64,000 nt of DNA from Acanthococcus lagerstroemiae (Eukaryota > Arthropoda > Insecta > Hemiptera > Eriococcidae). The first letter of the stretch is position 1; the number at the start of each line of letters is the position of its first letter. The notes under the pieces are model-generated. The model made no database searches and was not told where the DNA came from. It saw only the letters and a program-made list of their open reading frames with translations. The stretch is taken from positions 27,363,312 through 27,427,311 of the forward strand of contig CM063113.1 in NCBI GenBank assembly GCA_031841125.1, written 5' to 3'. Positions 44,719 to 54,600 of this stretch are shown piece by piece. The position numbers and the translations under genes were made by a program.

Positions 44719-46392
44719 CTATGATAGGTTTGTTACAAATCTACAAAATCCCTTATTCTGGGTAAATGCCTCCTTCAACCTCTCCCATTTGGTCCGGTCT
44801 GCTGCAACCCTGTGATAGAGACGGTTTCTGATAAAGTTGGTGATATTGTCCGACCACCTAGCCCTCTGCTTCCCCGGTTCTCTCCCTTCTTTTAGAAACC
44901 AAAATGTTGTTTTTATAGTCCATCTGTCATCCTTCATTCTGCACACGTGCCCTGCCCAGTCCCATTTTAACCTTCTAACAAAGTGGATGATATTTTTATT
45001 GGATTTTAGTTTGTTCTTAATTTTTGTCAGATTCACTTTGTCTTTCAGTTTAATGCCAAGCATTGCCCTCTCCATAGAGTTTTGTGCAGTTCGAAGTTTT
45101 TTTCCCAAATGTTTGGTCACAGACCATGTTTGACAGCCATAAGATAATGCCGGGAGGACACAACTATTAAATAATTGACTTTTGAATGAAATAGGATATT
45201 TGTTTTTGAATATAAATTTTAAAGACCAAAATTTGCTCCATGCTAATGTAATTCTTCTGTCAATTTCTTTTTCTGTTTGATTTTTGAATGAAATTAATTG
45301 TCCAAGGTATATTATATCTTCAACTGTATCAATTGTTTTTGTACCAATTTTTATTATATTTGTTTGCCCTGGGTTGCTTAGGATTTTTGTTTTTGCCAAA
45401 TTTATTTCCATCCCTGCGTTTACACTTTCTTTGGTGAGTTCTTCCAGAATTTCCTGGAGCTCGGATGCACTCCCCGCTACTACCACCACGTCATCTGCAA
45501 ACCTTAAATTGTTCAGAAATACCCCGTTAATTTTTAGCTCTTTTTTATCCCAATCCAGGTTTCTGAAAATTTCTTCTAAGGCGCAGTTGAAGAGTAGCGG
45601 TGAAATCGGATCTCCTTCCCTTACTCCCCTTTTAATTTCGAAAATATTTCCCTCTATGTCAGTGACTATTCTTGCTTTTAGCCCCTTGTATGTTTCCTGA
45701 ATTAATTGAATGAAGTCCTTGTTAATCCCCTGGTTTTGAAGAGCTTGAATCATGTAGTTGTGATTAATAAGATCGAAAGCCTTGGTGAAGTCGATGAAGG
45801 GTAGGTGGACGGAAATCTGATATTCGGATGATTTTTGAATGAGTGTATTTACCGTATGGAGGTGGTCAGTCGTGGAGTACCCCTTTCTGAAGCCTGCCTG
45901 GCAAGGCGATTGTATCAGGTCAAGCTTCGCTCTCAAACGATAGTCTAGCATGGAGGAGAAGATTTTGGCTAAGATTGGAATTAGGCTTATCGGTCGGAAG
46001 TTTTTAATGCCGTCTTTTGATCCCTTTTTAAATAATAAAATGATATTTGATAGTTTCCAATCAGCTGGAATGGTTTTTATTTTAAGAATAGTGTTGTACA
46101 TAGCTGTAAGAACTTTTATTAATTTTGGTCCTCCGTGCTTGACATGTTCGTTGTTGATGCCATCATGACCCGCTGCTTTTCCTGGCTTCAGTCTTTCGAC
46201 TGCCCTTTTCACTTCGCATTCCAAAAAGTCCGGTTCGCAATCGTCACTGCTTGATGTTTTAATACTGAGAGGTACGGAATCGTCTGAGTATAGCTCTGCA
46301 TAGAAATCGGTAGCAATTTTATTTATTTGTGTACGATTGTATACTTTTTCGCTTTTTTTGTTTTTTAAACATGTCATAAATGTTTTTCCCAA
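44719..46392 (-). pseudogene. RTE reverse transcriptase ORF, 557 codons
   Basis: An uninterrupted 557-codon frame. By residue: GHDGINNEHV (75-84), QAGFRKGYST (165-174), FIDFTKAFDLINH (199-211, first catalytic Asp), RGVREGDPISPLLFN (255-269), LRFADDVVVV (296-305, the catalytic FADD), YLGQLISF (near 365), CVLPALSYGCQTWSVTK and WAGHVCRM of the C-terminal domain. All residues expected for RT catalysis appear present. The Met start is internal: the reading continues upstream in another frame (KSTKTIKK then a stop, then RILGKTFM), so the true protein began at the endonuclease. Used in target-primed reverse transcription. The broken upstream part makes the copy unlikely to be autonomous. Confidence 0.92.
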
Positions 46393-46589
46393 AATTCTTT
46401 ATTTTTTTATTGTTTTTGTACTTTTTGTAGACTCCATAATTTGATGAATCAGATTATCTAATTTATCTTGTTTAAATTTTCGTAAAAGTTTTCTTACCAG
46501 TTTGCAAGTTAGGTTAAATTCAACTTTGTTTTTTGTTGTTTTCGGCTGTTTTTTTAGAGATTCCCTTTTTTTTTTTTTATTAAATCCAA

Positions 46590-47600
46590 AATTTTTTGAG
46601 GGAGTTTTAGTTCAGACTTCCCTTCCGTGGGAGGATGCCTTCGCTGCCTCTAGAATCATTTTTTGAATTTGCTCCCAGCTAGGTAATTCTCCACAGCTCC
46701 CCACCTCTGGCAAGTTTCTGTCTAAAGTTAATTGATAATCTTCTTGGGTTTCTGAGGAGATTCTGGGAGGTAGTTTTTGAGTATTTGGACGGTATCTTTT
46801 GTTCTTTATGGCTAGTTTGCAAAATATAGGTCTGTGGTCAGAGTGGAATTGAAAGTGAGCTAGGGTATCACAGTTTGTTATATTATTAAAAGTTATTGGG
46901 GGGGGGGCTAGTCTATAGTCGATTTGTGATTTGAACGTTTGATTTGGGGCTAACCAAGTCCATCTCTTGCCTTCTCTCTTCTTGAAAAATGTGTTTAATA
47001 ATTTAAAATTGTTTTCCTGGCAAAAGAGAACCAGTTTAGCTCCCCTTGGATTTCTTTTTCCATAGTTGAATTTTCCTACAGTTTCTTGTTCGTCTGTTTT
47101 TGGATACCTACTTGGCTATTAAAATCGCCTAGTATTAGCAAGTGGTTTTTAATGTTTTGTTTTTGCTTGTTCAGGATCTCCTTCAATTGTGAATAAAATT
47201 CGTCACAAGTTTTTTCTTCAGTAGTGGCTGTTGGTGCATATATTTGGATTATTGTTAATGATTGTTTTTCAAGTTGGAATTTTATTATGGCTATTCTGTC
47301 TGAGATTCCTCTGAATTCAGTGATTTTGTGACTTATATTATTTTTTATTAAGAAGCCTACACCTCTCTGACCACTTTGAGAGCCTATATAGCAAAAAGTA
47401 TTTTTTTCTTTTGTGAGAATCATGCTTTCGCCATTCCTCCTGATTTCCGCAAGGCCTATAATATCCAATTTTGAGTTTCGGAAGGCTCATTATAGTTCGG
47501 CTAAATTTTCATCTTTTATTAAAGTACAAACGTTGAGGGTGGCAATTTGAATTGATTTTGTTTTTTTGGTTGATTTGTTTTGTTGGCGATTTTTTGATTT
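46590..47600 (-). pseudogene. RTE endonuclease domain of copy F
   Basis: The 47468-47076 frame has LDIIGLAEIRR (catalytic Glu), GVGFLIKNNISH, IIQIYAPTA and ILGDFNSQVG (GDFN motif). Upstream in the same phase but beyond stops is IATLNVCTLIKDENL, the usual RTE endonuclease start. After a shift, RWTWLAPNQTFKSQIDY (about 46970-46920) and FHSDHRPIFCKL (about 46850, SDH motif) complete the APE-like domain. So all endonuclease motifs are present but in broken frames. It nicks target DNA to prime reverse transcription. Confidence 0.88.
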
Positions 47601-47760
47601 TTTAAAGTTTTGAGTAGAAGTCAGGTTTTGATTGATTTGAATTTTTTGGATGATAGGGTTACTTTGCTGGAGGGTGTGATTGTGACGAGTGTGTTGAGTG
47701 TAGTTGGGGTTGTGATTTATTTGAGGTTGATGAGTGGGGGGGGGGGTCTTGAAGGCCCTA

Positions 47761-48205
47761 GATGACCAGACTTACCTGGGCCCGAGGCTGTATTTATTTA
47801 CAGGCTCACTAAATACTTAGGCGTGTGATTTTATCCGTAAACTGTCGAGTTCACCTCTTCAAGCTTTTATGTCTAGTTCGATAGTAACGGCGGCGCATTC
47901 CTTGTCGTACTAGAGCGAAAGATTATTTGTCTCCTTGTTCCTATTATGGCAGTTTTTGTTCGCCTATAAATAGTGAACACTGGAACAGGAAGCAGGCTTA
48001 GCTTATATGTTTCTTGAATCCAAAAAAGAACGAGCGATATACGCAGTTCAAATGTCGTGAAAAGAGATTAATAGGTCGTATGAAAAAACAGAAATTCCCT
48101 GAAAAGAGGAACCGATCCGAACGAAAGAAAATATCGTAACACTGTACTGTCGAAGGTGATTTTGAGAACTGAACACTCGCACTCCTGACTCGGCGAGCTT
48201 CCTGT
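47761..48205. other. unassigned DNA
   Basis: No gene recognised. Confidence 0.4.
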
Positions 48206-48210
48206 CAGAT

Positions 48211-48245
<35 letters not shown>

Positions 48246-48295
48246 GTCTCTCTCTCTCTCTCTTTCTCTCTCTCACACACACACACACACACACC
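48206..48295. repeat. (CT)n then (CA)n compound microsatellite
   Basis: About 60 bp of (tc)n with tgtc interruptions, followed by (ac)n from 48273 to 48293. Confidence 0.95.
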
Positions 48296-48949
48296 CTTTT
48301 TCTGTTTGAAGAAGCTTTTGTGGTCATTTACTGGGTTACTCGAACGGTCTTTAGATTGAATCTAGATACTTTTTTGGAAATGAAAAGGAAAAACAGAACG
48401 ACGGGTGTAAATACAGATTGTGATTTATCATCGATATGAAAGAAGCGAAGACTGGAAGAGCAGCGAAAGTTGAAAACGATACAATACCCTACTCTCTTTT
48501 ATACTATTGGCACGCCTTGTTAGTCTCGAAAGTTCCGAATTCAAAAGGTACGCACGAGTACCAGTCGAGGCAAATTGGACTCTAAAAGAAAATTCGGTAA
48601 GAAAACAAGGCCGACGTAACAGGCGGAACCCTACGATAGATCTGCAACCGAAAAAATCCAGTTTCTCGCCCTCTTTCCCTCAAAACAGTCGCCGGATGAT
48701 TCCTGCACAGCCTCAATCACTGATAAGCCAGAAGTGATGAGCTACCTATACATATCTATAATCTAAAAGTGGAGAGGATCTAGGAAGCAATCCTGGAGGG
48801 GGCACTTCGAAATGTATAGAAATTCAATTTATATTGTCTCCGATTCGCCCTCAGGATAGCAACAGAGTGAGTAAAGAAACGTATCTATCCGGAAAGACTT
48901 ATACCTTTTATAAAAGGTCAATAATAAAATTTGAATATAACTATTGAAG
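48296..48949. other. unassigned DNA
   Basis: No gene recognised. A 76-codon plus-strand frame (48507-48737) has no known motif. Confidence 0.4.
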
Positions 48950-49320
48950 CGCACAACTTTCAATTTTTATGGCTCCTTAAATTTTTGAGATAGGCAGTAG
49001 GCAGTGATATTCTAGTAAAATAACCGCGACTGAAAGCAATCTTTGACTTAGAATGACATTTTACACAATGAACTTTCATTTCAAATTTTTTTATTTCGCT
49101 ACATTTTATGAAACTATCTAACTTTTGGAATTGAGTTTTAGGGGTTGGCAATAGATCATATCTACACTGAAAATGAAACAAAAATTGCAAGTACCACTTG
49201 TTTACCTTGAAACTTCGAGGGGCTAGAAAGATTGAAAGTTGTACACTTCAAAACTTATCTTCAAATCTAATAATTGGATTTCCAGAATTGGTGTAAACCC
49301 TTATGTATCGAAGGTCGGCA
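48950..49320 (-). repeat. dispersed repeat R1, copy 2 (inverted relative to 42430-42850)
   Basis: In reverse complement this matches 42430-42850, including taagggtttacaccaattct, aactttcaatctttctagcc and attgctttcagtcgcggtta. The pair flanks the RTE copy F region at a distance of about 6 kb. Confidence 0.7.
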
Positions 49321-50511
49321 ATCATAGCTAACTTTCATGGAAAGTCTTATTACTAATTTAATTCAAACTTTTTTTTTTAAAGATAATGCCTTTTGAACAC
49401 ACGGATCGATTTGCCCTCAGGATAGCAATAGAGTCAGTAGAGAAACATATTTATTCAGACTTATGAGATATTTGACTTATGTACATATTTTCTTTACTTG
49501 AAAATGATATACCTTTCGACAGAGTTGTTGAATATTTTTAACTCCATGAATTTACAACTGCATCACAATTTTTGCAAATTTTTCAACAATTACCACAAAG
49601 TAGGTCAATTTTTCCCTTCGAGAAAAGACGGGGCAGTCTGTAAGGCCAAGACGTTCATGTTAAGGTTCTATTCGACCCTCCCCGACCTATTTACAACACT
49701 GTAAGGCTATTCCAAATTTGATTGGCTAAGACTGTTCGAAACTCAGCAATGACTCTTCATGACTTTTCTGACTTTATTATGCTCTTTCAAGTATGATCAA
49801 GATTGTACATCTCCTACATTTCTCGAGATTCAAGATTCTTATAAGCCTGTAGGACGCTTTAGAGGTAACTTGAAGACATCAATGTTCGTCAATGGCAGGC
49901 CCAGGATTTTAGATTTCAACATTGGGAAAGAGGGAGGGGGATAGAAGGCAAAATTCTTCATACCAGCAAAAAAATAAAATAGCTTTATAAGGCAGACAAA
50001 GGAAATAAGGAAATATCGAACGAGCTTATTTAGGAAATTCGTTTGATTTATTCGCAAATTTCTACAAGTAGAGTACGGTTACTGAAGAGATTTTTCTGAG
50101 TAAATAATACAAAAGAACATAAATTAATGACACAGTAACAATAAATAGGAAAAGTAACTTCAATCAGGAACTATTAAGAACACAAGAATTTTGTGAGCTG
50201 AAAGTCCAAAAGAAGTAATTTTTTGTAGAATAATACCACCACTTCCCCTCGTGACGAACAGCAGCGTACAAGCGAGTTACTCGAACAGAGTGTCTATAAA
50301 AATCGAATTTTGAAAATAAATAACGTTTAAATGATCTTTTTCTCCCAATTTGCTACGAATGCGCTAAAATGAAAATACAATTAAGTTTAATACACTACGA
50401 TAATTTTTATCCAATTTCAAAATTAATGATCTAGGAAAGCATCTACTTAAGAAGTCCAATCTTCTTTTTAATAGATGTACTTGGGAGATGTTGCTCCTTT
50501 GTAATTTCTAG
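49321..50511. other. unassigned DNA
   Basis: No gene recognised. 49320-49400 resembles 42290-42380 in direct orientation, so this repeat family is complex. Confidence 0.4.
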
Positions 50512-50815
50512 ATGATTGAAAAATGTGATGCGGGCAAGAGAAGGGGTATCTCACATGCAAAAGAACATATTTTTCTAAAAACTTTTCTCCTGATTCATTA
50601 ATCATTAAGTCTTTTAAATTTATTTTTGTTTTGTGTTTTTTGAGTCGGGAATTAATTTTTAATATTTTTGAGTAAAGAATTAGAAAAACTCATTTTTCGG
50701 AAAAAATATTGGAAAAGAAGCAGAATTGTGCAAAATATGCGGTAATTGCCAAAATATGCGAAATATGTAAAATGAAGCGCTGCTTATTTGACTCAGAATT
50801 CTGTGATTCGTGAAG
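50512..50815 (+). repeat. inverted repeat pair, left arm
   Basis: About 305 bp that recur inverted at 52062-52369: tgtgatgcgggcaagagaa, ctcacatgcaaaagaacata, aagcagaattg-type and gactcagaattctg blocks. The arms enclose a LINE fragment and a SINE. They may be long termini of one element or two separate insertions of one repeat. Confidence 0.7.
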
Positions 50816-50839
50816 ATCTTTCGAAACGTCAAATTGTAA

Positions 50840-51260
50840 ATAATGATGTTACTTTTGAAGTAGAGAAATCCAAACTAGTCCTATACGCAGATGACATAAA
50901 AATATTTAAAAAGAAACTTCCTTCTTAGACTGTATTGAGTTTCAGACAGATCTGAATTCTATTGTTTCTTAGAGCGATTGGGATCTACTCCCCTTCAATA
51001 AATCCAGGAGATTATAAATAGATTGCCAAGTATTTCGGAAGAGACCTGTGTATACTACTGGATAGCAAATCATCATTTTCCAAACATATACACGTCCATC
51101 ACCTCAAAATGTAAAAGAATAGCCGGTTTTATCAAAAAGACCAGCGTTAATTATGTACACGAAATATGAAACTAAGAAACTATCATTTTTTGCTTCACAG
51201 TAAGATCAATTTGAGAATTTAGCTCAATTATCTGGGCAGGGGCGGAAACAGAGCAAAAAC
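50840..51260 (+). pseudogene. Jockey/CR1-like LINE fragment (RT and thumb region)
   Basis: Shifted frames give KLVLYADDIKIFKK (about 50870, catalytic YADD), a DLCILLDSKSSFSKHI-like piece (about 51045), CKRIAGF-like text (about 51110) and SAQLSG/LNYLGR-type text near 51220. The same order and similar residues are seen in the LINE at 60.6-61.0 kb, so both are one family. Truncated at both ends. Confidence 0.8.
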
Positions 51261-51344
51261 TTCGCCCCCCCCCAAAAAAAAATAGAGAAAAAAAGATTTT
51301 CTTCTTGGTAATACTTTCTTTGTAAGAAAAGAAAAAAAAAGAGG

Positions 51345-51550
51345 GGTGACCTTTTTTCTAATCCTGGAATCCGCCCTTTCGAGCATTACTTCAGACACGT
51401 CGGGGAGGCTGTTAGGGCTGTCTTAGCTCTCTTCCCGTCTGGCCGAAAAACCGGCCTAGGTCGAAAATTCTGGCGAGTTGCTACGTGGGCTCGAACCCGG
51501 GACCTCCGGATTCTGAGACCAACGCGCTATCCACTCGGCCAACCAAACCT
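51345..51550 (-). repeat. tRNA-derived SINE, copy 2
   Basis: On the minus strand it begins with a tRNA-like head: A box tggccgagtgg (51531-51541) and B box gggttcgagcc (about 51488-51498), 33 nt apart in the tRNA manner. The anticodon-loop position reads ctcagaa. The head is followed by a body with gacctaggccggtttttcgg and cctaacagcctccccgacg, and an A-rich end gattagaaaaaaggtcaccc. RNA polymerase III SINEs depend on a LINE for mobility. A and B boxes are intact here. Confidence 0.9.
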
Positions 51551-52061
51551 CAACGGGGGGGGGGGTGACCTTGTCCGATGCTTTAGTCGAACGTTATTGA
51601 CCTAGTGAGCTGAAAATATCATGTCGAACTTTCGCAGGCCTAGTTTCGTGCGAGTTTGACTCTTGACTTAGGGCCAGTGGTACTCAAACTGAGTGAAGGT
51701 GGTTCTCTTTAAAAAATTCTGATCACGCGAACAATAAAGCCTATCAAACTTCTGATGACGAAAAGTAAAATTACTTTTTTGACATGTACAAGTTTGATAA
51801 TACCACTCATCTTTATTTTTCATGTGATCAACGTTGATACAAACATTTTTGATTTTTTTTAGGCGTGTGGGACCCAGTCATCATTTATTCAATGAAATTT
51901 TACAGTGCGAACAGCGATATTCTGCGCACATTTGTTCCCTTCGACAGGGTGTCTAACAGTCATTTAAGTCATTGAAAGTCATTTATTTTGAAAGAAGGTC
52001 ACTCAAGTCATTTAAAATTATTTATTTTCAATCTTGGTCATTTAAAAGTTTAAAAATCAGC

Positions 52062-52369
52062 ACTTCATGAATCAGAATTCTGAGTCATGAACAGTACTTC
52101 AGTTTGTATATGTCGCATATTTTGGCATTTACTGTAGATTCTGTACCAATTCTGCTTATTTTTCAATATTTTTTCCAAAAAAGTGATTTTTCTAGTTTTT
52201 TACTCAAAAATACTAAAAATGATTCCCGGACTCGAAAAAAATAAAAAAATAAATAAAAAATTGAAAAGACTCAATGATTAATGAATTAGCAGAAAAGCTG
52301 TTAGAAAAATATGTTCTTTTGCATGTGAGATGCCCTTTCTCTTGCCCGCATCACATTCATCAATCATTT
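52062..52369 (-). repeat. inverted repeat pair, right arm
   Basis: Reverse-complement partner of 50512-50815. Its outer end abuts the (TTTA)n tail of the LINE fragment that starts at 52370. At 51954-52030 just inside lies cagggtgtctaacagtcatt and catttaagtcatt-type words. Confidence 0.7.
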
Positions 52370-53272
52370 ATTTATTTATTTAATACTACTGCCCCCCCCC
52401 CTGGACAAAACTGACCAGATTTAGAGGTGACAAAGTACATTGCATTGCAATTTTTCCACTGTTCATTGAAGAATGGAGGGGGCTGAGAAAATGATGGGAA
52501 ATAATCAGGCTTAAGGGAAGGGTATCCTGAAAATATTGGAAGTAAACTGAACATATAGGGGAAGAAGAACATGACGACGAGGAGCGTTAGAGTGTAGGGA
52601 AAGGGAGAGAGGAAGGAAATCACTGAAACCAAGCTGGCTCGGAGGCCGATAAATGCTTCTGAATGACGTTATTTGCTCTAGCTACCTTATTGTGAAGACA
52701 GAGTATATATGCCGTAGAGGCCGGAGTTACATCCGTCTAAGGCAGCAAAAACAGCATTGGCTTTGCTATTGAACGTTGGGATTCGGAAATTTATAGTACC
52801 TAAAAGTTCACTATCCTTGACTCGTCCATTAATCATGTCCCCCAAAAATAACACAGCTAATAATTTTCGTCTATTACGAGTAATTAGACTGATCACCTCA
52901 AACTCCTGCAATAATTAAGTATATTTGAGGTTGTATGGGTAATATGAAGGGTGGTAAAGAATCAAAATTCAAATTTGCCATTTTACTTCAATGGCGCAAA
53001 TAAGCAAAATATTGTGCACGGGTGAAGGAATATCTTCGCTGCGCCTGTGAACATAGAGTATGCTAATACATATCGCACATTCACAGGCGCAGCAAAGATA
53101 TTCCTGCACCCGTGTACAGTATTTTGCCTATTTGCACCTTTGAAGTAAAATGGCAAATGTGAGTTTTGATTCTTCACCCTTCATATGTAAACAGAGAGCA
53201 TAATATAAATATTTAAAAAATGTTTTTATGGATTTTTTTTCAATTTTACCTTTATCCTGCAGCTCCCAGATA
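52370..53272 (-). pseudogene. Jockey/CR1-like LINE 3' end with (TAAA)n tail
   Basis: Minus-strand frame 52911-52687 has RNRRKLLAVLFLGDMINGRV and LLGTINFRIPTFNSKA, which resemble the C-terminal end of Jockey/CR1-type RT proteins (RR...L..LL.G.I...LL..I.F.VP). It ends at a stop near 52687. A 3' UTR follows, shared with the LINE at 59890-60190, and then ttaaataaataaataaatga (52366-52385 region), a (TAAA)n tail. Upstream of the frame it is interrupted by a 237-bp MITE and is 5'-truncated near 53272. Confidence 0.8.
52946..53182. mobile_element. 237-bp palindromic MITE
   Basis: The two halves are inverted copies: gaagggtg, tttgccattttacttcaa, cacgggtg and ctgcgcctgtgaa on the left are mirrored on the right. 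It is flanked by atat on both sides; because atat is itself palindromic, a TA duplication with TGAAGGGTG termini is equally possible. The paralogous LINE at 60250-60265 reads taatatgtaaac uninterrupted, which is the empty site. No coding sequence. TA would point to a Tc1/mariner-type source. Confidence 0.9.
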
Positions 53273-53377
53273 CAGTGGCGGAAATGGGAGGGGCTAGGGA
53301 GCCCAAGCCTTTCCCCGTTTCATAATTAGCCCCCTTAAATTTTATTTTTAAATTGATCTTAATACAGTAAAACTCGA

Positions 53378-53612
53378 GGTCTGGTTGGCCGAGTGGATAG
53401 CGCGTTGGTCTCAGAATACGGAGGTTCCGGGTTCAAGCCCATGTAGCAACTCGAGCCAGAATTTTCGACCTAGGCCGGGTTTTTCGGCCAGAAGGGAAGA
53501 GGGCTAAGACTGCCCTAACAGCCTCCCCGACGTCTCCGAAGTAATGCTCGAAAGGGCGGATTCCAGGACTCGGGTGGAGAGAAAATTAGAAAAAAAAGGT
53601 CACCCCCTCCCC
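53378..53612 (+). repeat. tRNA-derived SINE, copy 3
   Basis: Plus-strand copy with A box tggccgagtgg (53386-53396) and B box gggttcaagcc (53429-53439), one change from copy 2. The body matches copy 2 through cctaacagcctccccgacg and cgaaagggcggattccagg, then gactcgggtggagag and the A-rich tail with ggtcacccc. Confidence 0.9.
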
Positions 53613-54119
53613 AAAGAAAACTACATTTTGTCCTTTTGTCCCCTTCCTTCCCTCGACATAGGTCCGATCTGGCTCACCTTCAAACTCGACCTTCGTTTTG
53701 TCATCATGGATAATACATCAAAATTTCAGCTGCCTAACTCAATCACAATACAAATCTCAACGGCCTGATTCAGTTACAACTGACAGCAGAATAGTCAAAC
53801 AAAAATCAACCAAAAGGTAAATAAGTAAATAAAAAGTAAATAAACATTGCGACCGCTGCACCAGGTTACACGTTGCTTGCTGAAAAAACCCAACCATCAC
53901 ATAAGATTACAGTACATTGACCCACATAACTCTTTTCGATCAAATTTTAACAATTTTCTGAGATTTTTCGCACCATTTTTCCAACTGGAAGTCAAGAAAA
54001 CCTCTTACCGAACGAAACTGAGATGTAAATGTTACAACAGGTAACTAAGTACAATTATTGATTTTTGAAACTCGAATTGGGTCCAGATGTCAGGACCCCC
54101 ATCCCCCAATACGGCTCTA
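53613..54119. other. unassigned DNA
   Basis: No gene recognised. Confidence 0.4.
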
Positions 54120-54600
54120 TTGAAGACTTGGTAAGGCCTTTGTTCAAGATTCTGACTGTTCAAGAGTCGTTTGAGACCTTTTATGATTCTTCCAGGCATT
54201 TTAATACTTGAGATCGAGACTTATAGAGATTCTTCCATACTGTTTGAAGATTAGCAGACGCTCAAGACTCTTTCAACTCTTCACGAAATTTCAAGACCTT
54301 TGAAAATTCATTTAAAACTCGTTATGACTCTTCTCGAATTAGTTGAAATTCTTCGAGACTTGTTCACTACTTTTTTAGACTTCCTAAGACTTCTCAAAAT
54401 TTTCCAAGACACATTTCAAACTCTCTAGAACTTGTGCAAGAGTGGGACGGGCTTTTCTAGACTCGTCTTAAGACTCAAGACTCACTGTGACTCATCTTAG
54501 GATTTCTCCAGGCTGTTCAAGACTTCATCAGACTTATTTGAGACAGTATAGGACTTTGCATACTATTCAATTTAATTTATTTTCACTGGAGGGGGATGTC
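54120..54600. repeat. degenerate GACT array, second locus
   Basis: About 25 copies of agact, aagactt or gactctt words on one strand within 440 bp, then ttcaatttaatttattttca and ctggaggggg. The same order of array and flank occurs at 7190-7410, so array and flank form one repeat family. A shorter array lies at 56480-56580. Confidence 0.65.

Larger units (their letters stand above)
44690..47760 (-). mobile_element. RTE-clade non-LTR retrotransposon, nearly full length (copy F)
   Basis: The best-preserved element in the window. Reading down the minus strand: endonuclease N-terminus (about 47560), endonuclease, a linker, the long RT frame (46392-44719), a short 3' UTR with aataaatgctt and a (TTA)n-type tail (44665-44700). 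This is the RTE layout: one ORF with apurinic-like endonuclease and RT, short UTRs and a simple-repeat tail. Lesions include two stops after AEL near 47490, a shift near 47076, and a stop in an A-rich run near 46400. Confidence 0.92.

Noticed and set aside
45284..45700. 138-codon plus-strand frame and other frames opposite the RTE RT
   Set aside because: Antisense shadow of the 557-codon reverse-transcriptase frame.
51488..51541. Functional tRNA gene
   Set aside because: A and B boxes are present, but the acceptor stem does not pair and the same body follows in other copies, so it is a SINE head.
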